Assembly: GCA_913056495.1 (NCBI GenBank)
Contig: CAJXMO010000002.1
Span: forward strand, 175,347-239,346
Source: an uncultured Alteromonadaceae bacterium
Lineage (GTDB): Bacteria; Pseudomonadota; Gammaproteobacteria; Enterobacterales; Alteromonadaceae
Direction: 5' to 3'
DNA length: 64,000 bases
The notes beneath the pieces were generated by a model that had not been told where the DNA came from, searched no databases, and saw only the letters and a list, made by a program, of their open reading frames with translations. Both the position numbers and the translations under genes were made by a program. Shown piece by piece: positions 9,244 to 17,755 of this stretch (the first letter of the stretch is position 1; each line of letters starts with the position of its first letter).

Positions 9244-10242
9244 TCATAGACCGGACATCAAGCTTAAAGGTTCCTCATAAAGCTGCGCAAGTTGCTCTTT
9301 TAAAGACAGAATCTGTTGTTCCCAGTATTTATCTTCGGCAAACCAGGCAAAACTGTGAACAAATGCAGGGTCACACCATCGTTTGGCTATCCAGCCCATA
9401 TAGTGCACCATACGCATTGCTCTAAGCGGTTCTATCAGTTGTAGTTCTTTAGGATTAAAATCACTAAACTCCTGATAGCCTTCAAGCATAGTATCCAGTT
9501 GCAGAATTTGTTGTTGTCTGTCGCCGGATAACATCATCCATAAATCCTGAATCGCCGGACCGGTTCGGGCATCATCTAAATCGACAAATTGTGGACCGTC
9601 TCGCCATAAAATATTACCGGCATGGCAATCACCATGCAGTCTGATTTGCTCTATACCGGCCAGTTGATAGCGCGATTTAGTTTCATGAATGAGTTGCTCT
9701 AATATCGTATTAAACGCGGTTTCTATTGTTACCGGAACCATCTGGCTATCAGCAATATGCTGTTTTGCTAAATCAAGATATTCTGCACAGCTTATTGTTG
9801 GCCTGAACTTAAATTTTTGTTTTTTGGCAACCAGATGAATTCGGCCGATAAAGCGCCCCATCCACTCAAGGTGGTCAAGATTGTCATTTTCAAATGAGCG
9901 TCCGCCAACACTTGGATATAAACAAAACAGATAGCCTTGATGCTGGTGTAGCGTTTTTCCGTTAATACTTAAAGGCGCAACCACAGGTACTTCTGCTTCA
10001 TCAAGCTGGAGCGCAAATTCGTGCTCTTCGGCTATTTGTGATTCAGTCCAGCGAGCCGGGCGATAGAATTTTACGACATATCTTTTTTGGTCGTCTGCAA
10101 TAAACTGATAGACCCGGTTTTCATAGCTGTTCAGGGCGATTAAACCGGATTCGGGACGAACCCCGATAGATTCAATGGCGTCTAATATTGAGTCCGGAGT
10201 GAGTGATGCAAAAGAAAAGTTTTCGAGAGAATCGGATTGCAT
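9244..10242 (-). CDS. srkA: Stress response kinase A (YihE)
   Basis: 332 residues, close to the E. coli protein (328). SrkA/YihE is a cytoplasmic Ser/Thr kinase of the APH/choline-kinase fold that counteracts stress-induced cell death. Visible motifs are NSYENRVYQF (nucleotide loop), VVKFYRPARW with the ATP-binding Lys, the catalytic loop HGDCHAGNILW (around residue 205) and the metal-binding DLDDAR (around 223). The gene runs into dsbA with a gap of about 60 bases, an arrangement conserved in gammaproteobacteria. AGG lies seven bases before the ATG. Confidence 0.95.
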   Translation of the reverse strand: MQSDSLENFSFASLTPDSILDAIESIGVRPESGLIALNSYENRVYQFIADDQKRYVVKFYRPARWTESQIAEEHEFALQLDEAEVPVVAPLSINGKTLHQHQGYLFCLYPSVGGRSFENDNLDHLEWMGRFIGRIHLVAKKQKFKFRPTISCAEYLDLAKQHIADSQMVPVTIETAFNTILEQLIHETKSRYQLAGIEQIRLHGDCHAGNILWRDGPQFVDLDDARTGPAIQDLWMMLSGDRQQQILQLDTMLEGYQEFSDFNPKELQLIEPLRAMRMVHYMGWIAKRWCDPAFVHSFAWFAEDKYWEQQILSLKEQLAQLYEEPLSLMSGL

Positions 10243-10305
10243 ACAATGACCTTGCTAATAAGTATTAGCCGCAATGATACACAAGCCAAAAAATAAAGCG
10301 AATAG

Positions 10306-10331
10306 TTCGCGGTGTTGTGACACACCGCGAA
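10306..10331 (-). terminator. Hairpin between ccoG and srkA
   Basis: A 10-base stem TTCGCGGTGT / ACACCGCGAA with a 6-base loop, just after the ccoG stop on the minus strand. A T-rich stretch follows only after about 15 bases, so it is a probable but imperfect terminator or processing site. Confidence 0.5.
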
Positions 10332-10348
10332 TGCTTTCGCTCAACAAC

Positions 10349-11779
10349 TTAGCGACCTTTGAAGAAACGGCTTTCCTCATACAGGGTGACAGGTTTAGCG
10401 CCAGCAGATTTTGTTGTAATGACAAAATAAAAATCGTTTCTGGCTTCATTTAATAAACTCGGGTCAACTGCCAGAGTAACAGGCACACTCTCTACTTTGC
10501 CTGCCGGTACGGTCAACTCTTTTTCGCCTATCCATTTATAATCATCAGCCAGTTCACTGATTGATAAGTGATAAGTGACAGCCTCTTGTGCCTGATTCAT
10601 CACTTTTAGTGTATAGGTATTTTCGATTTCACCGTTAAAATTTTCTCTGAAGAGTTGGTTTCTGTCTCGGATAATATCTAAATCAAATGGAACTCGGGCC
10701 ATTAATGTAGAGATAAATAGCCCAATCATAATAAAGAGTAAAACCGAATAAGAAAGCAGTTTACTGCGAAACAGTTTGGTAAAACCACCCGCTAATTGCC
10801 GCTCAGTGGTATAGCTGATAAGTCCTTTCTGATAACCCATTTTATCCATTACACCATCACAGGCATCAATACAGGCGCCACAGTTAATACATTCGTATTG
10901 CAAGCCATTACGAATATCTATCCCGGTCGGACACACCTGTACACATAAATTACAGTCTATACAGTCGCCCAGACCCAAAGCTTTTGGATCGGCTTTACGA
11001 GATCGTGGGCCTCGGTTTTCTCCGCGTTTCTTGTTATAAGCCACGGTAAAGGTATCTTTATCAAACATGGCGGATTGAAAACGTGCATATGGGCAAATAT
11101 GGGTACACATAATTTCACGCATCCAGCCTGCATTACCATAAGTGCAAAATGTAAAAAATATGACCCAGAAACTGACCAGCCAGCCGGCCGAAAAAGTAAA
11201 AAATTCAATCATTAAGTCGCTTATATCGACAAAATAGCCTATAAAACTTAAGCTGGTATATAAACTGAATGCAATCCAACAGGCATGTTTGGCTATTTTT
11301 TTGAGAGCTTTAGAGCGGCTCATTGCTTGTTGGTCGAGTTTCATTCTTTGGTGACGGGAGCCTTCAATTTTTTCTTCAAACCAGATAAAAATAAAGGTCC
11401 AGACGGTTTGCGGACACATATACCCGCACCACACCCGGCCAATGAAGGTTGTCACCAGAAATAATGCCATCGCAGCAATAATAAATATCCATGCGAGCAG
11501 CAAAAGGTCCTGAGGCCAGAAAGTGACCGAAAATATTCTGAATTTTTGGTTAGCTAAGTCGAATAAAACGGCTTGCTGACCCTGATACTGGATCCAGGGT
11601 AATAACATAAAGGCGGCCATGAAAACCATGCCCATACGTTTACGAACTTTTTGGTAGAGGCCGGAAACGGCGCGAACATAGATACGATTTCTTGATTGAC
11701 CGGCTCTGTCCGGGTTAGTCTTTGCAGGTTGAATTTTAACAGGAGAAGTGTCTGACTTTATATCAATTTTGTCATTCAT
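10349..11779 (-). CDS. ccoG: Cytochrome c oxidase accessory protein CcoG (RdxA/FixG)
   Basis: 476 residues, typical of the family. CcoG is a membrane iron-sulfur protein needed for assembly of cbb3 oxidase, where it acts on copper delivery to CcoN. The N-terminal half has about five membrane segments and a NapH-like CGYMCPQTVWTFIF motif; CTHICPYARFQSAMFD follows. The two [4Fe-4S] ferredoxin motifs CIDCNLCVQVCPTGID and CINCGACIDACD lie at about residues 268-310, and the C-terminal 100 residues form the Ig-like periplasmic domain. It stands alone here, without ccoNOQP. A perfect palindrome overlaps its start codon. Confidence 0.97.
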   Translation of the reverse strand: MNDKIDIKSDTSPVKIQPAKTNPDRAGQSRNRIYVRAVSGLYQKVRKRMGMVFMAAFMLLPWIQYQGQQAVLFDLANQKFRIFSVTFWPQDLLLLAWIFIIAAMALFLVTTFIGRVWCGYMCPQTVWTFIFIWFEEKIEGSRHQRMKLDQQAMSRSKALKKIAKHACWIAFSLYTSLSFIGYFVDISDLMIEFFTFSAGWLVSFWVIFFTFCTYGNAGWMREIMCTHICPYARFQSAMFDKDTFTVAYNKKRGENRGPRSRKADPKALGLGDCIDCNLCVQVCPTGIDIRNGLQYECINCGACIDACDGVMDKMGYQKGLISYTTERQLAGGFTKLFRSKLLSYSVLLFIMIGLFISTLMARVPFDLDIIRDRNQLFRENFNGEIENTYTLKVMNQAQEAVTYHLSISELADDYKWIGEKELTVPAGKVESVPVTLAVDPSLLNEARNDFYFVITTKSAGAKPVTLYEESRFFKGR

Positions 11780-11792
11780 TAGAGCGCTCTAA
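11779..11792. promoter_or_regulatory. 14-bp perfect palindrome at the ccoG start
   Basis: TTAGAGCGCTCTAA is a perfect palindrome whose first base is also the A of the ccoG ATG. It occupies the Shine-Dalgarno position, and no other strong ribosome site is visible. It could be an operator or an RNA hairpin gating ccoG translation. No regulator is assigned. Confidence 0.4.
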
Positions 11793-11962
11793 GTTCACCA
11801 CACTAGAAAAGAGGGCTTTAGTATAACGTGAAGACAGATGTGGTTGCCAAGTCTAATTTTCACTAATTTGGGTTACAATGCGCTAGATCAAGATCCGTGT
11901 CTAAATGATAATTATAGATATTTGGTGGTAAAATATATGAGTAAGGTTTATAAGAGGTAGCC

Positions 11963-12331
11963 ATGCTTAAAAAACTAACCATGTGGGCATTATTTTTAGT
12001 ACTTGCTGTTCAGGTATGGAAAATGCCAGATTTTCAACAGTTTAAAGATGAAACCATTGCCGGTGTTTGGGATTTGGCTTCGGAAAAGTCGCATAAAAAA
12101 GAGCTGACCCAAGTCAGCGAATTTGCCAGTCGAATTAAATACTGGATGGAAAACTTTGATGATCAAGAAAAAGAATATATTAAGCAGGTCACTGAATCTC
12201 AGAGTAATTTTGAGCAATTTGTTCAGAATTATTGCCGAGAAGCTAAGCCATTTCATCCGGTTCTAAGTAACGCCCATTTATTGTTAGCTTGCGATAAAGC
12301 GAAACAAAGCCTGCAAGCCAGACCAAACTAA
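11963..12331 (+). CDS. Small membrane-anchored hypothetical protein
   Basis: 122 residues, ATG with AGAGGT five bases upstream. Residues 4-19 are hydrophobic (KLTMWALFLVLAVQVW), a single N-terminal anchor or signal. The remainder is charged and helical with two conserved-looking Cys (YCREAKPF and LLACDKAKQ). No family recognised. It is divergent from ccoG and ends ten bases from the convergent diguanylate cyclase. The Cys pair in a probable periplasmic domain could form a disulfide, which is inference. Confidence 0.7.
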   Translation: MLKKLTMWALFLVLAVQVWKMPDFQQFKDETIAGVWDLASEKSHKKELTQVSEFASRIKYWMENFDDQEKEYIKQVTESQSNFEQFVQNYCREAKPFHPVLSNAHLLLACDKAKQSLQARPN

Positions 12332-12340
12332 TGTAAGGGC

Positions 12341-13600
12341 TTAACTAGCTTTAAAAGTCGGTTCTGTGGGTGAGGGCCCGGTTTGAATACGGTCAGCAAA
12401 AGCAACCCGGTTTCGACCCGCGTCTTTAGCCTGATACAAGGCTTGGTCGGCCCGTTTTAACAAAGGCTCAATTTTTTCACTTTGGCGACGAATCGCACAG
12501 CCTAAACTGATGCTGACATGCAATATTTTGCCTGCATGCTGATATTCAGATTTTTCATTTCTGGCTTGTTTTCCTGCCTGATGGTCATCCGGGCGGTTTG
12601 CTCTTCTGAAAACTAACGGGTAGTTGGCTACCCTTGCCCGAATATATTCAAGACGCTCCGCGATGATTTTCGGATCGTTGTGGTTAAAGACCAGAGTAAA
12701 TTCCTCTCCACCATAGCGATAGGCCTTAACCCCTTTCGTTTTTGATAAAATAGAAGCAATCAGTTTAAGCACTTGATCGCCTACATCATGTCCCCAGGTA
12801 TCATTAAATTTTTTAAAATGGTCAACATCCAGCATAGTCACGGCGCTATTTTTACCAAGCCGGTTTAAATGGCTTAACAAAGCGCGGCGCTGGGGGAGCT
12901 GGGTGAGTTCATCAACATAAGCCAGTTTAAGCATTTGACTCGCCAAACTGACCAATAAACAAAAAGTGGCAGCTAATGTCATCCAGCCTGAAATGTGGGC
13001 TTGTTCGATATTTAAATAAAACAGCATGATAGAAAACCAGGCTGCAAACTTACTGTAAGCCTGACTGTCTGCCTGATAATAATAAAGCAAAGCCAGGCAA
13101 GTGATGCTGGCAACAATTACGGTTAATAACAAAAACCATGAGAATCTGGATTCGGTACTGAAAGGTTCAATAAAAAATCCCGGCAACAGTTGCTGAGTGA
13201 TTAATTGTTCCAGACCAAGTCCTTGCATACTTAAAGGGATAAAAAAGAGTGCGGCTAAAAAGGCAAAACCTTTTGCTGTGGGGAGTTGAGGCACTTTAAT
13301 CAGTTGCAGGGTAAGCATTAATACACTGAAGATAATGGGTAGACATAAATAAATCGCTGCCGCTTCGGGGACATTTAACGATTGCTGCAAAGTATTTTGC
13401 ACCACAATATAATGGCTGGTCAGCAGGCTGATGCCATATAGCCAGAGCCACTGGCGCATAATAACTGTCATGCAGGCTGCAAGAGCCAGCAAACTGTAAA
13501 CGGCCGCCGGAAAAGCCTGAGCTAATAGCTGGCTGAATTCAGGCGCCAGCCATTGTAATGCAAAGATTAAGATGAGTGGGAAAAACACAGTTAATTGCAC
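12341..13600 (-). CDS. Membrane diguanylate cyclase (GGDEF domain)
   Basis: 419 residues, GTG start with GAGG five bases upstream. Residues 1-205 hold about seven hydrophobic segments, a membrane sensor of unassigned type. The C-terminal GGDEF domain runs from DELTQLPQRRALL through DVDHFKKFNDTWGHDVGDQVL to the active site RYGGEEF (around residue 298). GGEEF is catalytically competent, so the protein should make cyclic di-GMP from GTP. The RxxD inhibitory site expected five residues before GGEEF is absent, so product feedback through the canonical I-site is unlikely. An insertion of about 20 residues rich in Arg, Asp and His lies between the active site and SISLGCAI. Confidence 0.92.
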   Translation of the reverse strand: MQLTVFFPLILIFALQWLAPEFSQLLAQAFPAAVYSLLALAACMTVIMRQWLWLYGISLLTSHYIVVQNTLQQSLNVPEAAAIYLCLPIIFSVLMLTLQLIKVPQLPTAKGFAFLAALFFIPLSMQGLGLEQLITQQLLPGFFIEPFSTESRFSWFLLLTVIVASITCLALLYYYQADSQAYSKFAAWFSIMLFYLNIEQAHISGWMTLAATFCLLVSLASQMLKLAYVDELTQLPQRRALLSHLNRLGKNSAVTMLDVDHFKKFNDTWGHDVGDQVLKLIASILSKTKGVKAYRYGGEEFTLVFNHNDPKIIAERLEYIRARVANYPLVFRRANRPDDHQAGKQARNEKSEYQHAGKILHVSISLGCAIRRQSEKIEPLLKRADQALYQAKDAGRNRVAFADRIQTGPSPTEPTFKAS

Positions 13601-13728
13601 TTGAACCTCAACATTATTATTTTTTTATTAGCTGGTAAGCTTTGTTGTGTTAGTCACCTCTAAATATATCACTGGTTAGGCTATTTTGTGAACCCGTTCA
13701 AACTTTCTTGCGGTGATTCAATTTTGAT

Positions 13729-13755
13729 GGAATAAACCTGCACGCCCTCCCGTTA
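13729..13755 (+). promoter_or_regulatory. ECF-type promoter, site A (acidic secreted protein)
   Basis: GGAATAA at 13729-13735 and CGTTA at 13751-13755, separated by 15 bases, with CC before and AC after CGTTA as at site B. The start would fall about 33 bases before the ATG at 13795. The same pattern precedes the ECF sigma gene and the subtilase, so it is assigned to that sigma factor by inference. Confidence 0.65.
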
Positions 13756-13794
13756 ACCAAGTGACATTAACGCAAAACCTATGAGGGTATCAAA

Positions 13795-14652
13795 ATGAAA
13801 AACTTAACTAACAAGCTAACTAAAACATCATTATTATTTACTGTTTGTTCTCTCGCTTCATTTACTGCTTTAGCGGATGCGAGTATTAATGCTAATGCAC
13901 AGGTTAACCTGAGTGCCAGTCAACAAGCGCAATTTCAAACTGAATCTGAATCAATGCCAGCTGATGCCGATAATCAGGCTGAGACGGCTTCCGAGGTAAT
14001 GGATACGGAAATGGAACCGTCAGCCAATAACCAAACGAATTCAGACAATGGGTCATTGGATATATTGACGAGTCAATCCGGATCAACTGAGGCGGATACG
14101 CAAGCTGAATCCAATTCCGGTTTGTCAGCTTTATTTACAGGTTCAAATGAGTCAGCTTCAGAAGCTGAACCGGAAATGGAAGCGGGCACAGAGCAGGCAA
14201 ACCAGCAAACGGCGGATCTTCAGTCAGGCATTGAATCGTCGATTGTCAATCAGGCAGGTGCGGCCCTTGATACCGGCACTGAAATCATGGGGTCTGTGCA
14301 AAATACAGTATCCGGACAAGTGGAACAAACATTAGATATTGGTATTGAAGCTAGCCAAACTGCACAAAGTCAGGTTGAAAGTCTGGCCAGTGACAGTATA
14401 GAGCAGGCTGTTGCTGTGACCTCAGAAGCGGAAATTGCAGCTCAGACCGGCGCTGAAATTGTTGCGGATGTGGTTTCTGAAAGTGTGACGCAAGCTGTTG
14501 ATTTATCGGCGCAGCAGAATGTTGAGCAAAGTGTAACCGGTCAGTTGGATTCTGCGGTTGAAGATACAGTTAACAGCAGCATAGAAAGCAGTGTTGAAAA
14601 TTCGCTGGATAATACAATTGACAGCACAATTGCAAACTCTGGTCTTTTATAA
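13795..14652 (+). CDS. Secreted acidic low-complexity protein
   Basis: 285 residues; ATG with GAGGG about seven bases upstream. A signal peptide ends at FTALA-DAS (residues 1-28). The mature chain is strongly acidic and dominated by Ser, Glu, Gln, Ala, Thr and Asn, with almost no aromatic or basic residues and no Cys. Its second half repeats a degenerate pattern of the type S-x-x-x-Q-A-V/T-x-x-x-S-x-E and ends in closely spaced SSIESSVENSLDNTIDSTI. It is probably an extended or amphipathic-helical extracellular polymer. No family is recognised. Site A upstream and the barrel gene downstream suggest co-regulation with the sigma-factor cluster; matrix, adhesin or protease-substrate roles are speculation. 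Confidence 0.7.
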   Translation: MKNLTNKLTKTSLLFTVCSLASFTALADASINANAQVNLSASQQAQFQTESESMPADADNQAETASEVMDTEMEPSANNQTNSDNGSLDILTSQSGSTEADTQAESNSGLSALFTGSNESASEAEPEMEAGTEQANQQTADLQSGIESSIVNQAGAALDTGTEIMGSVQNTVSGQVEQTLDIGIEASQTAQSQVESLASDSIEQAVAVTSEAEIAAQTGAEIVADVVSESVTQAVDLSAQQNVEQSVTGQLDSAVEDTVNSSIESSVENSLDNTIDSTIANSGLL

Positions 14653-14666
14653 GCCTTGCCCCAGCC

Positions 14667-14696
14667 AATAAAGGCAGTGATAGCGCTGCCTTTATT
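14667..14696 (+). terminator. Hairpin between acidic protein and barrel gene
   Basis: A perfect 11-base stem AATAAAGGCAG / CTGCCTTTATT around an 8-base loop, 15 bases after the stop. The trailing sequence is only moderately T-rich. It may reduce read-through into the barrel gene and so favour the secreted protein. Confidence 0.6.
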
Positions 14697-14746
14697 GTTA
14701 ATCCTCAAATCACAATGTCCATTCTTATCTATATTGGAGGCGCGTT

Positions 14747-15694
14747 ATGAAGCTCTACAGTCCTATTTATTATCAAATTAAGCAGGCTTTATCCGTTATT
14801 ACTTTACCCGTGTTAATTTATGTACCATTTTCTGCCAGCGCCGCTGAACATAATCATCAAATTCAAACTGAGTTTTCACTTGAGACCGGGTTGGAATACG
14901 ACAGCAAATTAACCATAGTTGAACTGGATCAGCTAAAAGATGAGTCAGATACCGCCGTTAAACTCGCGGCCAAAGCCAAATTAAACTGGCAGCCTACTGA
15001 TAAGCTTGCCGGTAAAGTCTCATACAGCTATTCGGATAAAGCCTATCAAACCTATGACGAGTTTGATTTAAGCATTCAGCAGTTATCGGGCGAGTTAGGG
15101 TATGATTTTTCAGTTGCCAAGCTGGGCGCTTATTATGTTTTGGCCGATGCCGAACTGGCAGATAAATCTTTTTTATCACTTGAACAAACCAGTGTATTTG
15201 CGAGCAAACTGATTAATAACCGCCATTATTTGCGCGCCGCTGTGAATTTTAGTGAAAAAGAATTGGATGATTTTGCAGGCCGAAACTCTGATGGCACAGG
15301 TTATTCATTGGACTATTTTTTGTTTTTGAATCAGGCAAAAAGTTACTGGTCAGCCGGTGTGTGGAAGGATGAGCAGGATGCTCAACTAAATGAATTTGAC
15401 TATCAGGAAAATGGGCTCAAAGGGGCGTTTTCTCATGGGTTTTCGGCAGTAGGATTCGAACAAAACCTACAACTGGGTATTCACTATTTAACCCGCGACT
15501 ATCAATATGTCACGCCGTTAATTGGTGAAACGCGAAATGACAGTCGCAGAATACTCAAAGCCAGCTGGAAAATTAATTTTAATGACTATTTGGGGCTGAA
15601 AACTCAGCTTGAACAAGCTAGTTACCAGTCTAATTTAGCCAGCGCGGATTATAATGAGCAACTGGCTTCAGTTCATTTAATCGCTACATTTTAA
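14747..15694 (+). CDS. Predicted outer-membrane beta-barrel protein
   Basis: 315 residues; ATG with GGAGG about six bases upstream. A signal peptide ends near SASA-AEH (residue 33). The mature part alternates polar and hydrophobic residues in many short strands (for example KAKLNWQPTDKLAGKVSYSYSD and SRRILKASWKINF) and ends in the C-terminal Phe (HLIATF) typical of barrels folded by BAM. No Cys. This layout resembles the DUF560/surface-assembly-type barrels, but no family can be named with confidence. It follows the acidic secreted protein after a hairpin and converges on the subtilase, sharing TTAA. It could secrete or anchor one of those partners, which is inference. Confidence 0.7.
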   Translation: MKLYSPIYYQIKQALSVITLPVLIYVPFSASAAEHNHQIQTEFSLETGLEYDSKLTIVELDQLKDESDTAVKLAAKAKLNWQPTDKLAGKVSYSYSDKAYQTYDEFDLSIQQLSGELGYDFSVAKLGAYYVLADAELADKSFLSLEQTSVFASKLINNRHYLRAAVNFSEKELDDFAGRNSDGTGYSLDYFLFLNQAKSYWSAGVWKDEQDAQLNEFDYQENGLKGAFSHGFSAVGFEQNLQLGIHYLTRDYQYVTPLIGETRNDSRRILKASWKINFNDYLGLKTQLEQASYQSNLASADYNEQLASVHLIATF

Positions 15695-17094
15695 TTCTGG
15701 TTTAATAAACCATATCCAAAAACGCTATCTTTGCCGGTGTTTCCTAAATCTTCTGCCATTTCAGTGAGCTGTTTAAAATAGTTCGCTGAATTTTGTTTAA
15801 AACAGGCAACAAAAGCGGTCACAACCGGCGCAGCAATTGACGTGCCGGTTTCAACGCCAAACTGATCCTGGCTGGCATCTACTCTGGCGGTTGTGACAGA
15901 GACACCGGGGGCTGCAAAATCAATATAGCCTCCCTGATTTGCCCAGCGATAAACTTGTTTTTGCTTATCGACTGCGGTAACTGCAATCACGTCCGGGTAT
16001 GCCGCCGGATAAAGTGGGTTGGATGTTGGCCCTTCATTTCCGGCTGCGGCAACAATTGCAACCTGCTTTTTTATGACCTGCTTTATTGTTTTCGCTAAAA
16101 GCGGATTATCCGGTCCAGCCAAACTCATATTAATGACACTGACCTGTTTTTTTAACAACCAGTTCATCCCCTTAATTAGGTTAAATAAACTCGCCCCTTG
16201 TGAATACTCATTTTGGCGATGAAAAACTGCAGCAGCATACAGCTGCGCGTGAGGCAATAATGCGGGCAATTTCGGGTTTTGACTCACCAATAAAGCTGCA
16301 ACCGCAGTGCCATGTGATTTTGGTGCATTCAGCGTATCGGCAATAAACCCCTGCTGCCGGATATTTGCATGTTTAAACGCCAAGTGCTCGAGCTCAATTG
16401 CTGTATCCAGCATTCCAATCTTGAGACTGTGCTGGCAAACGCCGACACTGCTGGTTGATGTCATATCTGGCTGTGTCTCATTGGGGGATTTTTGCACCTG
16501 ATAAATATGATTACGATCCAGCTTGTCTGCAATTGACTGTGGTAATATTCGGCGAAGTTTTTCGTAGCTATCCTGGCTTTGTTTTACTTTAAAGCGAAGC
16601 AATGTCATGCCCAGCGCATCAAATGACTGATGTTCCAAAATCATAAAATCCGCTTTTTGGCTGAGCTGATAGAATATTGCCAACTCCTGAGGTTCCAGCA
16701 TTAATAGCCATTCAAACTGGATTGCACGCCAGCCATTTTCTACTTCTACTTCAGTGTACACAAGTTTGCCTTGTTTATCGGTTATCTTTAATTGAGCGGG
16801 TAAACCGGCTAAAGGGTCCAGCAGAGCCTGACTTAATTTTGTTACCGGGTTGAGTTGAATTTGAGTTAAATCGACCTTTCTTTTATCTATTTTTTTATCG
16901 ATCTGGTTTAATGCCGGTTCAAGCGGGGAAAAAATATCTTGTTCAATATCATCTGTGATATCTGTCACAGAGTCGGTAATCGCGTTTAAATCAGTTGTAC
17001 CTGAGCTGAGTAAGTCAGCATGTGCCATATCAACTAAACTGAAACTAATAAAAGCGCCTAAAATAAACTGCATTCGTTTTTTATTAAAATACAT
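15691..17094 (-). CDS. Secreted S8 (subtilisin-like) serine peptidase
   Basis: 467 residues from the ATG at 17094 (GGAG six bases upstream; a TTG in the Shine-Dalgarno is rejected). A signal peptide ends at AHA-DLL. Residues 30-215 form a prodomain-like region with a basic/acidic coiled start. The catalytic triad is visible in order: Asp in IGMLDTAIE (about 227), His in SHGTAVAALL (about 260), and Ser in GTSIAAPVV (about 416), plus the oxyanion Asn region AAAGNEGP. Subtilases degrade or mature exported proteins. The divergent sigma gene and promoter site C put it in the ECF regulon; its target may be the acidic secreted protein or the anti-sigma factor (inference). Nothing marks it as inactive. 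Confidence 0.92.
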   Translation of the reverse strand: MYFNKKRMQFILGAFISFSLVDMAHADLLSSGTTDLNAITDSVTDITDDIEQDIFSPLEPALNQIDKKIDKRKVDLTQIQLNPVTKLSQALLDPLAGLPAQLKITDKQGKLVYTEVEVENGWRAIQFEWLLMLEPQELAIFYQLSQKADFMILEHQSFDALGMTLLRFKVKQSQDSYEKLRRILPQSIADKLDRNHIYQVQKSPNETQPDMTSTSSVGVCQHSLKIGMLDTAIELEHLAFKHANIRQQGFIADTLNAPKSHGTAVAALLVSQNPKLPALLPHAQLYAAAVFHRQNEYSQGASLFNLIKGMNWLLKKQVSVINMSLAGPDNPLLAKTIKQVIKKQVAIVAAAGNEGPTSNPLYPAAYPDVIAVTAVDKQKQVYRWANQGGYIDFAAPGVSVTTARVDASQDQFGVETGTSIAAPVVTAFVACFKQNSANYFKQLTEMAEDLGNTGKDSVFGYGLLNQN

Positions 17095-17126
17095 GGACTG
17101 CTCCAATGGCTAACACCTTTTATTAA

Positions 17127-17152
17127 TAACGAATTTTATCCAAAATTATTCC
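17127..17152 (-). promoter_or_regulatory. ECF-type promoter, site C (subtilase)
   Basis: On the minus strand, GGAATAA (17146-17152) and CGTTA (17127-17131) are separated by 14 bases. The subtilase ATG lies about 33 bases further on. Spacing equals that of site B on the opposite strand of the same intergenic region. Confidence 0.65.
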
Positions 17153-17189
17153 GCCTATGGCCTAACATTAAAATTATTTTTTATGATTG

Positions 17190-17215
17190 GGAATAAATTC
17201 AATTTTGGGCCGTTA
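17190..17215 (+). promoter_or_regulatory. ECF-type promoter, site B (sigma factor autoregulation)
   Basis: GGAATAA at 17190-17196 (preceded by another G) and CGTTA at 17211-17215, spacer 14, followed by AC. The sigma gene ATG is about 45 bases downstream. Matching sites A and C suggest that the sigma factor drives its own operon. Confidence 0.65.
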
Positions 17216-17260
17216 ACTTTATATTTATAAATGTAAATAAATAAGGGTAAGCATAGCAAA

Positions 17261-17755
17261 ATGAAAAAAGAATTAGTCCGGCTGATTCCAATGATTCGTC
17301 GGTTTGCCTATTCCCTGACCGGTAATCAGGCCGATGCGGACGATTTATTGCAAAATACAGTTGAGCGCGTATTAAGTAAAGGCGTACCTGAAGACATACT
17401 ACTGGAAAAGTGGATGTTTAAAGTTTGCCGCAATTTATGGATAGATGAATACCGTTCACGTAAGGTGCGTCAAAATGCAGCCCATGCACCAGAACTCACA
17501 GAACATCAAATTGTTGAAGGTGAAAAAGCACAAACCAATCAGGTTAGCCTTGAAGAACTGAATCAGGCAATGGATATTTTACCGGATGATCAGCGCTCCA
17601 TTTTATCTTTAGTGGCACTACAGGGCTTATCTTATAAAGAAGTCGCTGAAATTCTCTCCGTGCCGATAGGCACAGTAATGAGCCGTCTGGCCAGAGCCAG
17701 AGCAAGTTTACATAAGTTTATTTATTTTGATTCAGCGCAGGAGAAATGCTCATGA
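17261..17755 (+). CDS. ECF-type RNA polymerase sigma factor
   Basis: 164 residues, the usual ECF size, with only regions 2 and 4. Region 2 is seen in MIRRFAYSLTGNQADADDLLQNTVERVL through WMFKVCRNLWIDEYRSRK (residues 10-72). Region 4 is in LPDDQRSILSLVALQGLSYKEVAEILSVPIGTVMSRLARARASL (about 108-152), with the helix-turn-helix that reads the -35. Its stop overlaps the anti-sigma start (ATGA), the standard coupled arrangement. The promoter upstream carries the same motif as two neighbouring genes, so it is very likely autoregulated. The inducing signal is unknown. The Shine-Dalgarno is weak and distant. Confidence 0.95.
   Translation: MKKELVRLIPMIRRFAYSLTGNQADADDLLQNTVERVLSKGVPEDILLEKWMFKVCRNLWIDEYRSRKVRQNAAHAPELTEHQIVEGEKAQTNQVSLEELNQAMDILPDDQRSILSLVALQGLSYKEVAEILSVPIGTVMSRLARARASLHKFIYFDSAQEKCS

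Noticed and set aside
11880..11910. Possible FNR box between ccoG and the next gene
   Set aside because: Only one TTGAT half-site (minus strand) is good; the second half does not match ATCAA.
13904..14335. Open frames overlapping the acidic secreted protein in other phases
   Set aside because: They arise from the biased composition of the real gene; no start signal or recognisable product.
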